A stretch of DNA of 64,000 nucleotides, taken from the NCBI GenBank assembly GCA_020466095.1, contig CM035806.1, positions 121,197,023 to 121,261,022 of the forward strand, in the 5' to 3' direction. Under the pieces are notes generated by a model, which worked only from the letters and a program-made list of their open reading frames with translations, had not been told where the DNA came from and did no database searches. Positions within the stretch are counted from its first letter, which is position 1. The number at the start of each line of letters is the position of its first letter. Shown here piece by piece: positions 55,012 through 64,000 of the stretch. Position numbers and translations under genes: made by a program. The stretch is from Chlorops oryzae (taxonomy: Eukaryota; Arthropoda; Insecta; Diptera; Chloropidae).

Positions 55012-58000
55012 TTAATTCTCCATCCTTAGGCTCTTTATGAAGTTGAGCACTGTGGACGGTTTAAAGACGTTCCAAAATTTATAAGGGGCGATCATTGCGT
55101 CCCCAAAGTGGAACAGCCTGCGGCTGCTCAGTGAAGGGCAGTCGCAGAGAATGTGTTCTGGCGTTTCTTCGTCCATTTCACAGAATCGGCATGTTGATTC
55201 ATTAGAGAGGCCTATCTTTTTGAGATGATATCTCAATTTGCAGTGCCCCGTCAGGTATCCGGTTAGGATTTTTAGATCCTCTCTGCCAAGGCAGAGTAGT
55301 CTCTTTGAGACGTTTTCGTTGGGAGCGATGAATCTTTTAGCCTGCCTTTGACCTTTTGAGTTCATCCAGGATGCTTTAAGGCATCTTTGCTCCCAAATCC
55401 GAATAATTTCTGCATTATGCGATTTCTGAAGAGTGCAGAAAGGCTCAGGGCCTATGAAGCACCTTTGAGCTCCTCGTTTTGCGAGGCAATCAGCTCTTTC
55501 GTTTCCTTCGTGCCCTGCATGTCCTGGAACCCACCACAGCGCCACTTTGTTGTGACAGCTGAGTTGATTCAGGAGTTTATAGCAGCTGTCTACCATTGCA
55601 GACTTAACGTATGCGGCCTTCAGGGCCTTTAGTACAGCTTGGCTGTCAGACAGTATATGGATAGTGGTCCCTTTAGTCTTCCTTTTGAGACATTCTCGGA
55701 CACAGATTTCTATCGCATATAGTTCTGCCTGAAAGATGGTTGGGTAGTTTCCCATTGGGAGGGCTTTTTGGAACCTAGGTCCCATGATGCCCGCGCCCGT
55801 GCTTCCATCTTCAAGTTTGGATCCATCTGTGTACCAGATTTGCGAATCCTTGTCGAATTGGAGCAGGACGTTATTGAATTCCCCGCGTTCAGTGATGTTA
55901 ACTTCGAACCTGCGAGTTAGATACAGTTTTCTCTGTATGTTGTCTGGTATCTTCATAATTGGGTCGTCGAATACGTTTAAGAGTATCGAGAGGTGCCCTT
56001 GGAGATCTCCACTTTTTAGGCTTATGGTGTTGTGCAATCGAAATGCACTCGCCATTGCCTCTTTTTGGATTTGGATGGTAATTGGTGGGATGCCCGTTAT
56101 GACACCCTGTGCATCTGTGGGGCATGTTCTCATTGCCCCTGTGATGCCTCCGAATACCAGCCTATGGAGCTTCCCTAGTTTGTTCTCAGTGGTCCTTTGT
56201 CTGACCTTTGGCCACCAGATTAAAGCAGCATAGGTTATTATTGGTCTTACAACGCTTGAGTAGGACCGATATGTCATGCGCGGGGAGATACCCCAAGTTT
56301 TCCCATAAAGCCTTTGGCATATGAATAATGCTTTTGAGGCTTTATTGACAATATAGTCAATATGGGGGTTCCAGCATAGCATTTTGTCTAGGACTACTCC
56401 CAGATACGTAGCTTCTTCACTGAACTCTATTTGCTTGCCTGCGATGATGGGACTTTTAAGATTAATCTTAGTCCTTTTCGTGAAAGGCACAAGCTTTGTC
56501 TTGTTTGGGTGTATGGTAAGGCCCTTACCAGTACACCAGTTTATGACGAGCTCTAGGGCCGATTGCATTCGAGACGATATTGTACTATCATCCCAGCCGG
56601 CCACGCATATGACGAGGTCATCTGCGTATCCTTGCGCTATAACGCCATGTTCCTTAAGTAGGTTTAGGAGGTCATCGATCACGATTATCCATACTAGGGG
56701 AGAAAGTACTCCACCTTGAGGACAGCCTTTAGAGGCGTTGATCGACTGCTTCACCCCACCTAAATCACTACTTATTTCCCTGTTTTTCAACATGTGTAGA
56801 ATCCAGCTAGCTAGCAGGGGTGGTATAGCTTTTTGGTTCATAGCGGTTTCGATAGCACTGTAGGATGTGTTGTCGAAGGCCCCCGAGATGTCTATGAATG
56901 CACAGAGGGCTATGGTTTTTGCCTGTAGAGCCTTTTCTATGGCAGTAGTCAGGCTATGAAGGGCAGTCACCGTTGACTTGCCCGGTTGGTAGGCAAATTG
57001 TGTTTTGTTCAGTGGGTAGTCTTTGAGACTATTACTTCTTATGTACTGATCAATGAGTTTTTCCATCGTTTTGATGAAAAAGGAACTGAGGCTTATAGGC
57101 CTAAATGCCTTTGGCGAGTGTTCATTTGCTTTCCCTGGCTTCGGGATGAACACTACCTTCGCTTCGTTCCAGTTTGATGGAATATAGGCCATCAGAAGAC
57201 TGGCTCTTAGTATCCTTACCAATTGTGTTGATATTATATCGGACCCCTGCTGAAGCAGACAAGGACGTATTCCGTCCGGGCCCGGGGATTTATATGGGCT
57301 GAAAGTGGATATAGCCCACTGTACCGTACGATGGTTAATTATTTTCCCCGCGAGACTTCTGGCTCTGCCATTTGCTGTATTTTGAATTACAGGCGTTTGG
57401 CATGAACGTAAAACCAGTGGTACGCAGCCAGGGAAGTGTGTTTCCAACAAGAGACTTCCTGTCTCGCATATCGATGAGGTATAACTACCATCTGGACTCC
57501 TAAGGGTACTGAGGCCGTTTGAGTGATCTATCGCTATAGCCTTTTGGAGACGAAACATGTCAGGCAGGTTTGAGACGCTGCTACAGTGTTCTCTCCATGT
57601 GGCTCTTTTTGATTTCCTCAATTCTTTGTTGTAGCTTGTGAGGGCAGCTTTGTAGGCGATCCAGTCGCCAGATCGCTTTGCCCTGTTAAAGAGCTTCCTG
57701 GTGAGACACCTGAGTTTTCCCAGTGTTTTGTTCCACCAGGGAACATCCCTATGCGCCTTCTTGGCTTTCAGCGGGCAGCTCTTTTCGAATGATTGTTTGA
57801 GACTCTCTTGAAGAAGTATAGCCTCAGTCTCAAGCTCATCTGTCGAATTAATTTCGGACGATGAGCAGTTAGCTTTCTGTTCTAAGTAGAATCGAAAGCT
57901 GTCCCAGTTGGTTTTCTTTGGGTTGCGGTAAACTGCGAATTCCTCTGTAGGGACGTCAATGTCGAATCTTATATGCCTATGATCCGACATGGAGGCCTCT

Positions 58001-59772
58001 TTTGAGACGTGCCAGTTTGAGATAACGGACAATAGATTCAAGCTGCAGAGAGTTAAGTCTAGGACTTCCCCCCTTATTGCATTAATGAATGTAGGTTCGT
58101 TACCCCGGTTTAGAATAGTTATGTTTTTGTTTATAATATATACCAAAAGAGACTCACCCCTCGAATTAGTATCAGTACTTCCCCATGCCGTATGGTGAGC
58201 GTTCGCATCACATCCGACTAGCCATTTTAAGTTCCTTTCGCAGCAGTACTCCTGTAGGGCCGTAAGTTCCCTTGTGGGCATTTCAATGCTATCTCCTGGA
58301 AGGTAGGCTGACGCAAGTACTACCTCTTGTTCCCCTCTGAGCGTTGGGATCCTTGCTCTTACAGCTACTAGATCCTGTGAACAAAGCTCTGAAATGAGGA
58401 GATATTTAATGTTATTATTCCTTAATAAGATTGCAGCCCTAGGTCTGCAGTGATTTTTGGCATATATTACCTTGCCATCGCTTGCGCTGAGACCCTTGAT
58501 TGTTCCAGAGTGAACCCATGGCTCCTGGATAAAGACTATATCCAGGACTTCGTTTGTGAACCTCCTGCATACTACGTCCGAGGCAGCCTTAGCATGATGG
58601 AGGTTCACTTGAAGGGCCTTTAGCTTGGGACCTCCACTTCTTCGCCCTGGGAATGGGTTCACTGGTGGGCGAAGAGGTAATCTGGGGGGAGGAGCCAATG
58701 AGGATGGGGTCGATGTCTGCGGAACCCTGGCCCTGCCCGATTCAGTCTTAGTTACCGGAGCTTTATTTGTTCCCGAGCTCTTTGCGTCCTTTGAGCAGCA
58801 TGGTTGATCTGTGGCCGCATCTGTTACGGTACCTTCATCCTTCGGGTTGGCTTTGGATTTGGGATGAATTTTCGCCTTTCCAAAGCCGTAGTTGACCCTG
58901 CATTCTCTTTCTGACAGGGTCCGTGCTGATAACGGGTCAAGTGCCAGCGTTAGCTCAATTGCGGCGCCTCTCTGCGCCCTGTTGAGCACTCGCCAGTCGC
59001 TCACCCTGAGGCCGGTGTTCTGGCCTTGCACTAGGCTTAGGATATTCTCGTTCGAAGTTGTTGGCTTCTCCGGAAAATATCCTACGAAAATTTGCGGACG
59101 AGGCACCTCCTTCTCATCCACAAGGCGTAACTTTGCGTCCTTCCACGGCACAAGGGCTGAGACATTGTCTTTAAGCCATTTAGCCGTGTCCTCGTCTGCG
59201 CAGTTTACAGAAAGCCATCCCGGTCTAAAGGTACAGCCGTTGAAAGAGGGCTTCACAGACCCAGTTTTCAACTGCCGCACCCTGTCAAGGATGGCGTTCT
59301 GCAAAGAGCACAGCTGAGAGGACGACCAAGTGCTCTCAGGGTAATCTGGTGGGACGATTCCCAGCCTTATACCCGTCGAGTGCTCTTTCCCCGTGTCTCT
59401 GGCGGCGGTTGGTCCCTTGGCCGGTGCAGCTTTCTTCCCGATTTGCTGCTTCCTGGCTGCGGATCTTGCATCCGGTGGTCCCATTAGCCTTTTGGGGGTG
59501 TTTTGCGGTGGCGTAGTCATTGAGCCTTCAGAGCGGTCTCTTTTCTTCGCCGCTTGCAAGATGTTGGCCATCTCTTTTTTGCCATCAGCCATTGGCAGCT
59601 CAGCTAGCCTTTTGTGCATCGTCCTGGCATAGTCCCTTGGACATGTAGAACTTGAGACGTCTGCGCTTCGCCCCAGATAGTCTCTCAGGCCCAGCTCTTC
59701 TGTCCTCCGTTCTAGCATTTTTAGATGGGGAGGATAACAGTGCATCCTCCTCATCTGTGGGAATTTGCTCAT
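55012..59772 (-). CDS. LOA-clade LINE polyprotein (ORF1-like, EN, RT, RNase H)
   Basis: 1586 codons in one frame. Residues about 120-300 form an ORF1-like nucleic-acid-binding region (DUF4780-like; GCTFRPGWLSVNCADEDTA, WRVLNRAQRGAAIEL). A proline-rich linker follows. The endonuclease starts near residue 385 (ALQVNLHHAKAA, FIQEPWV, VGCDANAHHTAWGS, MSDHRHI near 594). The RT spans about 830-1130 (FRPISLSSFFIKTME, FIDISGAFDNTSY near 967, GCPQGGVLSPLVW, GYADDLVI near 1049). The RNase H spans about 1310-1440 (YTDGSK, QAELYAIE, SDSQAV, GHAGHEGNERAD), with all catalytic residues present. CRFCEMDEETPEHILCDC near 1530 is the zinc motif. ORF1 and ORF2 are fused, where many LINEs keep them apart. The true N-terminus lies in another frame at 59600-59935. 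The long ORF begins at an ATG but its first 45 or so codons are probably out of the native frame. Confidence 0.93.
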   Translation of the reverse strand: MSKFPQMRRMHCYPPHLKMLERRTEELGLRDYLGRSADVSSSTCPRDYARTMHKRLAELPMADGKKEMANILQAAKKRDRSEGSMTTPPQNTPKRLMGPPDARSAARKQQIGKKAAPAKGPTAARDTGKEHSTGIRLGIVPPDYPESTWSSSQLCSLQNAILDRVRQLKTGSVKPSFNGCTFRPGWLSVNCADEDTAKWLKDNVSALVPWKDAKLRLVDEKEVPRPQIFVGYFPEKPTTSNENILSLVQGQNTGLRVSDWRVLNRAQRGAAIELTLALDPLSARTLSERECRVNYGFGKAKIHPKSKANPKDEGTVTDAATDQPCCSKDAKSSGTNKAPVTKTESGRARVPQTSTPSSLAPPPRLPLRPPVNPFPGRRSGGPKLKALQVNLHHAKAASDVVCRRFTNEVLDIVFIQEPWVHSGTIKGLSASDGKVIYAKNHCRPRAAILLRNNNIKYLLISELCSQDLVAVRARIPTLRGEQEVVLASAYLPGDSIEMPTRELTALQEYCCERNLKWLVGCDANAHHTAWGSTDTNSRGESLLVYIINKNITILNRGNEPTFINAIRGEVLDLTLCSLNLLSVISNWHVSKEASMSDHRHIRFDIDVPTEEFAVYRNPKKTNWDSFRFYLEQKANCSSSEINSTDELETEAILLQESLKQSFEKSCPLKAKKAHRDVPWWNKTLGKLRCLTRKLFNRAKRSGDWIAYKAALTSYNKELRKSKRATWREHCSSVSNLPDMFRLQKAIAIDHSNGLSTLRSPDGSYTSSICETGSLLLETHFPGCVPLVLRSCQTPVIQNTANGRARSLAGKIINHRTVQWAISTFSPYKSPGPDGIRPCLLQQGSDIISTQLVRILRASLLMAYIPSNWNEAKVVFIPKPGKANEHSPKAFRPISLSSFFIKTMEKLIDQYIRSNSLKDYPLNKTQFAYQPGKSTVTALHSLTTAIEKALQAKTIALCAFIDISGAFDNTSYSAIETAMNQKAIPPLLASWILHMLKNREISSDLGGVKQSINASKGCPQGGVLSPLVWIIVIDDLLNLLKEHGVIAQGYADDLVICVAGWDDSTISSRMQSALELVINWCTGKGLTIHPNKTKLVPFTKRTKINLKSPIIAGKQIEFSEEATYLGVVLDKMLCWNPHIDYIVNKASKALFICQRLYGKTWGISPRMTYRSYSSVVRPIITYAALIWWPKVRQRTTENKLGKLHRLVFGGITGAMRTCPTDAQGVITGIPPITIQIQKEAMASAFRLHNTISLKSGDLQGHLSILLNVFDDPIMKIPDNIQRKLYLTRRFEVNITERGEFNNVLLQFDKDSQIWYTDGSKLEDGSTGAGIMGPRFQKALPMGNYPTIFQAELYAIEICVRECLKRKTKGTTIHILSDSQAVLKALKAAYVKSAMVDSCYKLLNQLSCHNKVALWWVPGHAGHEGNERADCLAKRGAQRCFIGPEPFCTLQKSHNAEIIRIWEQRCLKASWMNSKGQRQAKRFIAPNENVSKRLLCLGREDLKILTGYLTGHCKLRYHLKKIGLSNESTCRFCEMDEETPEHILCDCPSLSSRRLFHFGDAMIAPYKFWNVFKPSTVLNFIKSLRMEN

Positions 59773-59935
59773 CCTGCCCGGTTGGATCGAGATCCATTTG
59801 GGTAGGTTGAGCTCCCGTTAGGGGTCGCTCCTGACCGGTTGGAGTGGTCTCCATGTGGTCGGCTGCGATCTCCATTGGTGCATCGACTCCAGTGGGCAAG
59901 GACTGCCCTTCGGAATCTGCTGCAGTTGGTTGCAC
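59600..59935 (-). pseudogene. N-terminal segment of the LOA protein in a shifted frame
   Basis: This frame (acidic, TPTGQERPLTG, then RRRLKFYMSKGLCQDDAQKA) ends with TGA at 59600-59602. The basic RRxLKFY..G....AQKA pattern is the usual beginning of LOA ORF1 proteins. It should join the long ORF at LAELPMAD, near 59605. A single-base frame change there separates them. No ATG opens this frame at its left end, and the first in-frame ATG is in PMEIAADHM. Mutation is the simplest explanation. Confidence 0.7.
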
Positions 59936-60391
59936 GAGTGCATTTTTTTTTAAAAATTTAAAGGTTCCCTACAAGGTCCCACGAGTAATGAGGAATTACA
60001 GAAGGTCACCCGGAGTAGAGCCTCTTGCCCCGGGAAGGCGAACTTTTATAAAACCAGAGGTTGCCATGTTCTGGAGTACACCGTTAATGAAGCAGTAACG
60101 TTGCGACATTCATCCTGAAAGCACGGTACGATTGACACCTATAGGATTCCGGGTTCTGTCGAGTTGTCCTCTCTAGATCCGCCATATTTTGCATTGCTTC
60201 ACGTCTTCCACGAGAAGGTACCCGCTGCTGGAGACAGGAGGCGCCTTCAAGGGGAAGACGTAGAATCCGCAGGGGCACCTCTAGCAGGGTGTGACTCTTC
60301 GCCACGTATGGTCGGTCTTAGGGCGTTGACAACTCCCTCTGGCTCATCAGCCATGCCTACTTATAGACATGACCAATGAGTCTTAGCCCCC

Positions 60392-60405
60392 AACTTTGTT
60401 AGTAT
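60392..60405. repeat. Right target duplication of the LOA element
   Basis: AACTTTGTTAGTAT, identical to 54925-54938. Confidence 0.92.
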
Positions 60406-61304
60406 ACATCCCAGCTTATTGAAATTTGGTGTGCGTATAGCTACCATGTAGACTTAAGCTTTGGCTGAAAAAAAATTAAGACATCGCTATAACTATGGTC
60501 ATCATCCTACACATTAGAAAAAAACACTCTTTCTCTTATTCTCATATCTGTATTGAGTACTTCGCAGCTAGACAAAATGTCCTCTAACAGTTAAAATTTG
60601 ATCATGACCTACATTCGCGAAATTCGCAAAAATTTTATTTTCACTATTTCGAATTGAGTATTTCGCAGCTAGATATAGTGTCCTCTTACGGTTAAAATTT
60701 GACCATGAGAACCATTCGCGATATTCGCAAAAATTTGATTTTCACTATTTTGATTTGTGTCTTAGTTATAATGTCCTCTAACGGTTAAAACTTGACCATG
60801 ACCACCATTCGAAACGAACAACGAAAACGGCAGAAAATTTTGTTAGGGTAATGTTTTATTATATTTTAGGCTGAGTAAAAGGTATGTGTGCAATCGGCTT
60901 AGCCGATGTAAACTTCTTTACTTGATTTAAATTAAAACAGGAAAGTTTCTCGTTTTAGTTTTCTATGATAAAACGGGAAAAATTTAAGTTGTTTAAGAGG
61001 CCTTTTTCAATATAGCCGCATTGGTGTTTCCACTAGCATTTTGCATGTAGCATCTTTCAAATCACCTGATAATTGTTTACAATCGATATGCGTATGTCCA
61101 GCACACTCGTTCACTTTCATTTTTTTCATTGAAACAAAGGAATTTAATAAATTGTATTATAATTTGAAATGGGGTTCTTACATTTCTTCTTGGTTTCTAC
61201 CGCCATTCCTGCTGAAAATTTCTGAAATGCTGGTTATTCACATATGTTTGAATAGATATGTGCTGTTCAGTTTAAACTGAACTGTGCGTGAAATCGGTTG
61301 TGTC
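60406..61304. other. Gene-free segment and probable LINE 5' UTR
   Basis: The first part is the interrupted host repeat. A three-unit satellite-like block lies at 60550-60815. The part after about 60850 may be the 5' UTR of the following LINE, but I cannot fix its boundary. Confidence 0.4.
60550..60815. repeat. Three-unit block related to the 476-bp satellite
   Basis: Units of about 92-101 bp with TCCTCTAACGGTTAAAA at 60580, 60681 and 60773 share CATTCGCGAAATTCGCAAAA and TTTGACCATGA with the inverted core of the array at 38230-41450. It is diverged from that array. Confidence 0.72.
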
Positions 61305-62408
61305 ATGGCATCACTCTGTGCTATGTGTTCTGCTGATTGTGATCTAAAATGCAGTCTTTGCAAAAATGACTTTCATAGTTCTTGTATTGATCTTAATGAT
61401 GATAGCTTACTTAAAGTACTTAAAACTTCAAAAAATATTGTTTTTAATTGCAATATTTGTGTTGTTATAGCCAATAATCTTGTTGAAAACGTTGCTGTTT
61501 TAAACAAGGAGCTAAAAGACTTAAAATCAAGATTTATGCAGTTTGTTGAAAAAATTGATCTTGTAAACTCGCAAAACTCTTCCGCAAAAAATCAGATCTC
61601 TTCAGTTTCGAAAACAGCTTCAAAAAGTCTTTCTCTGAATTCTCCTCGCCCTTTGGATGCTGTCGCGAAAATTCGTGCGCCAGTTGGAAATATAGCTATG
61701 GTAACACGCTCAAAAGCCAAGGTCGCTGACCCGCTGCGTTTAGTGAATGCTAAATCTAAGAGCAATGTCATATCATCTGCTTCTAATGTAACTGTTAGAC
61801 GTTCGTCTCTTACTAGCCGATCTCCTATTCTCAGTCAACAATCTGTTCGTGCAAATTCGTCTCGTATGCCTTTTGCTATTAGTGAGCGCGCCAGAAGCAC
61901 ATCGTGTTCATCGATCACTGATGTTGTTGTAAATGCTGCTGTTTCTCCCACGAGAGAAGCTCCATCCGAATCTACTGTTCAAGATGCTGAAATTGATATG
62001 CCTCTCTGCTCACCGGCTAATAATAATAACAAAAATGCATGGGCAGTTGTTACAATGAGAAATCGCAAAAATAATAAAATTGTTATTGGCTCAAACTCGA
62101 ACTCGGAACTCAATGTTGCTGTTCGTAAGAAATGGTTGCATCTGTCTTCGTTTCATCCAACTGTAGGCGAAGAAAATATTGTAGCCTACATAGCTAAACA
62201 TACTGGCATAGATATTAAAGAAATATCTTGCTACAAACTGGTGAAAAAAGACGCAGTCGTCGAGACGATAAAGAGAGTAAACTTTAAAGTTGGGATTTCT
62301 TTATCTCTATATGAAAAGCTGCTTGATCCAACTTTATGGCCTACTGATGTTCGTGTGCGCCCGTTTCGTTTTTTAAAACAAATAGAAGGGGCGACAAAAG
62401 TCGTATGA
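61305..62408 (+). CDS. LINE ORF1 protein with PHD-like finger
   Basis: I start at the ATG at 61305, giving MASLCAMCSADCDLKC. The upstream extension of the frame has no ATG. The first 60 residues hold a cysteine/histidine cluster (CAMCSADCDLKCSLCKNDFH, FNCNIC). A coiled coil (VLNKELKDLKSRFMQFVEKI) and a long serine-rich linker follow. The C-terminal globular part (WLHLSSFHPTVGEENIVAYI) matches the pattern of the ORF1 at 7973-9055 (VFVSRFAPDTTEGDVSHYI). It ends at TGA 62406-62408, overlapping the ORF2 ATG. No lesion is visible. Confidence 0.83.
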   Translation: MASLCAMCSADCDLKCSLCKNDFHSSCIDLNDDSLLKVLKTSKNIVFNCNICVVIANNLVENVAVLNKELKDLKSRFMQFVEKIDLVNSQNSSAKNQISSVSKTASKSLSLNSPRPLDAVAKIRAPVGNIAMVTRSKAKVADPLRLVNAKSKSNVISSASNVTVRRSSLTSRSPILSQQSVRANSSRMPFAISERARSTSCSSITDVVVNAAVSPTREAPSESTVQDAEIDMPLCSPANNNNKNAWAVVTMRNRKNNKIVIGSNSNSELNVAVRKKWLHLSSFHPTVGEENIVAYIAKHTGIDIKEISCYKLVKKDAVVETIKRVNFKVGISLSLYEKLLDPTLWPTDVRVRPFRFLKQIEGATKVV

Positions 62409-64000
62409 CGATCTCTCCGGCTACTGCTTTAATTAGTGCGAATTGTGTTAAAAACGGCGTAAAAATTTATTACCAGAATATTGGTGGTATGCGTACTAAA
62501 CTAAATTCATTTTTTACTATTACTACACAATTGGAGTTTGATATCTTTGTAATAACTGAAACCTGGCTGAACCAAGACTTTTACGATGAAGAACTTGTGG
62601 ATCCAAATTTATTCCTAATCTTTCGAAAAGATCGTGACGCAATCAAGACTGGCTGCCAACGTGGGGGAGGTGTCCTGGTTGCTGTCAAACGCTCGCTAAA
62701 TGCTTCGCTTATATATTTAAATAATAATGATTCACTGCTTGATCAATTAGGTATCACTGTTTGTGGAACTGCATGTAAGCTACATATTTTCGTATCTTAC
62801 ATACCACCGAACAGTATGTTTAGCCTTTATAAAGCTCATATTGATAATATTACTCATTTTGGAGATAATAATTTAGGTGATGACCACCTGTGCATTCTTG
62901 GTGATTTCAATCTTAGTAACTTAAATTGGGCACAATCTATAGATAATTATGGTTTTTTCTCCACTAATGTTTCAAGTGACATTGAAGCTTATGTAATTGA
63001 CGGGTTTTTAAGTTTGGATCTTTTTCAGATAAATTGTTGTTTTAACAAGCTGAAGAAGTTATTGGACTTAGTCCTTATTAACAAGAATTTTAATTTTAAA
63101 ATTAATGAATGTATGTTTCCTATATCCTCTGCTAGTATTCATCATATTCCGTTGGATTTGAATTTTGAATTCTATAGTTTTGCACCTATTAACTGTACTA
63201 CTACTGAGCCGCTAAATTTCAATTACAGGCTTTGTAAGTTTGATGTGCTTTGTAGAGCCTTAAACACTGTAATTTGGGATAGGGAATTGGTGGCATCTGA
63301 TACTTCGATGTTATTCAACTCCTTAAAAATCATTTTGTTAAAAATCATAGAGGAATACGTTCCACGCGTTCGATCTATTAAATATAAAGTTCCTTGGCAC
63401 ACGAAAAATCTCAAAATTCTTAAAAATCTGAGAAATAAATTTTACAAAAAATTTACAACTACTCACAATGTTATCTTCTTTCACAGATATCAAATGTACT
63501 CTCGTGAATTTAATTTTCTCGACAGATACCTGTTTAGGCTTTATATCGCCAAGTTTGAGGATAAAATAAACCTTAATCCGAAGGAATTTTGGAATTTTAT
63601 TAATTCAAAACGGAAAAGCTCACATATTCCATCAACAATGTTTTTTAAAGATAAAATATCATCTTCGCTGGCTGAGACTAGCAATCTATTTGCTGATTTC
63701 TTTCATTCAAATTATGAACCATCTCAGGATGTTCATTTCAATGGTTCCTACTCTGGCTCTTCTATAAATTTTGGCTCTTTGGAATTGTCTACTGATGACG
63801 TCTTAAACGGAATTAGCAGATTAAAGTTCTCTTTTAAAGCTGACATTGATGGTTTTTCCAGTGCTTTATTTAAAAACTGCTCCACTTGCGTTGCAGAACC
63901 GTTAAGGATATTATTTAATTTATCATTAAAAGCGGGAGTCTTTCTTGATGTTTGGAAAGTTGCTGCTGTAACACCTATATTTAAATCGGGCGATAAGAGC
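62405..64000 (+). CDS. LINE ORF2: endonuclease and start of RT (runs off window)
   Basis: ATG at 62405 overlaps the ORF1 stop as ATGA. 532 codons are open to the end of the window. The endonuclease has YYQNIGGMRTK, VITETWLNQDF, RGGGVLVAV, ILGDFNLSNLNW and a final SIHHIPLDL. The later part contains the pre-RT region (KEFWNFINSKRKSSHIP) and the first RT block (LKAGVFLDVWKVAAVTPIFK). It is closely similar in layout to ORF2 at 5127-7967 (YQNVRGLKSK, DIHHPTLEF), so the two belong to one clade. The RT catalytic boxes lie beyond 64000. No stop or frameshift is seen. Confidence 0.88.
   Translation, partial: MTISPATALISANCVKNGVKIYYQNIGGMRTKLNSFFTITTQLEFDIFVITETWLNQDFYDEELVDPNLFLIFRKDRDAIKTGCQRGGGVLVAVKRSLNASLIYLNNNDSLLDQLGITVCGTACKLHIFVSYIPPNSMFSLYKAHIDNITHFGDNNLGDDHLCILGDFNLSNLNWAQSIDNYGFFSTNVSSDIEAYVIDGFLSLDLFQINCCFNKLKKLLDLVLINKNFNFKINECMFPISSASIHHIPLDLNFEFYSFAPINCTTTEPLNFNYRLCKFDVLCRALNTVIWDRELVASDTSMLFNSLKIILLKIIEEYVPRVRSIKYKVPWHTKNLKILKNLRNKFYKKFTTTHNVIFFHRYQMYSREFNFLDRYLFRLYIAKFEDKINLNPKEFWNFINSKRKSSHIPSTMFFKDKISSSLAETSNLFADFFHSNYEPSQDVHFNGSYSGSSINFGSLELSTDDVLNGISRLKFSFKADIDGFSSALFKNCSTCVAEPLRILFNLSLKAGVFLDVWKVAAVTPIFKSGDKS

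Larger units (their letters stand above)
54939..60391 (-). mobile_element. Full-length LOA-clade LINE
   Basis: A 5.45-kb minus-strand LINE with 5' UTR (59936-60391), a long ORF and a short 3' UTR ending in (TAA)n, read as TTATTATTA at about 54939-54948. A perfect 14-bp duplication flanks it. Domain content (ORF1-like region, endonuclease, RT, RNase H, zinc knuckle) and the TAA tail fit LOA. The perfect duplication and nearly intact ORF indicate a recent insertion. Confidence 0.93.

Overview
This window looks like insect heterochromatin, most likely from a brachyceran fly. It is AT-rich and carries no recognisable intact host gene. It is made almost entirely of non-LTR retrotransposons, a DD37E-type Tc1/mariner element, hAT-like and PIF/Harbinger-like elements, foldback elements and satellite DNA. 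The fly assignment rests on LOA-, Jockey- and I-type LINEs and on dispersed repeats carrying GACAGACGGACAGACGGAC-like blocks. It is an inference.

Layout. 1-4.7 kb: a 5'-truncated LOA-clade LINE (minus strand) between two inverted-repeat fragments. 4.8-9.5 kb: a near-complete two-ORF LINE (PHD-finger ORF1 plus EN/RT ORF2, minus strand) next to a 5'-truncated Jockey LINE. 10.8-13.8 kb: a foldback element and nested hAT-like MITEs. 13.8-37.1 kb: one nested complex. An element with perfect 34-bp terminal inverted repeats (TIRs) appears to be split by a 21.9-kb segment that has hAT ends and a CCACACTT target duplication. Inside that segment are a PIF-like element, a 120-bp tandem repeat, two gypsy integrase fragments around a relic protein tyrosine phosphatase (PTP) sequence, a mariner interrupted by a CR1/L2-like LINE (itself interrupted by a 1.7-kb TIR element), a foldback hAT-like element, an internally deleted Jockey, a truncated I-group LINE, a BEL/Pao fragment, a mariner fragment and a hAT copy. 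38.2-41.5 kb: a satellite with a 476-bp higher-order period. 41.8-43.5 kb: an internally deleted hAT element with a clear 8-bp duplication, sitting inside an older MITE. 43.5-54.6 kb: many MITEs, a SINE, foldbacks and a nested series of elements. 54.9-60.4 kb: a full-length LOA-clade LINE with a perfect 14-bp target duplication and one long ORF. 61.3 kb to the end: the 5' part of another PHD-ORF1 LINE whose ORF2 runs off the window.

How the parts relate. The coding sequences are those of transposable elements: RNA-binding or zinc-finger ORF1 proteins, endonuclease/reverse transcriptase ORF2 proteins and transposases. The non-autonomous elements share end sequences or duplication lengths with hAT (8 bp), PIF/Harbinger (TTA/TAA) and pogo/mariner (TA) superfamilies. 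The only sequence resembling a cellular or captured gene is the PTP relic at 17.6-18.05 kb. The most unusual observations are the candidate hAT macrotransposon, the PTP relic, a UAG-CAAUCA stop between two in-frame LINE ORFs, and the higher-order satellite with a related block 20 kb away.
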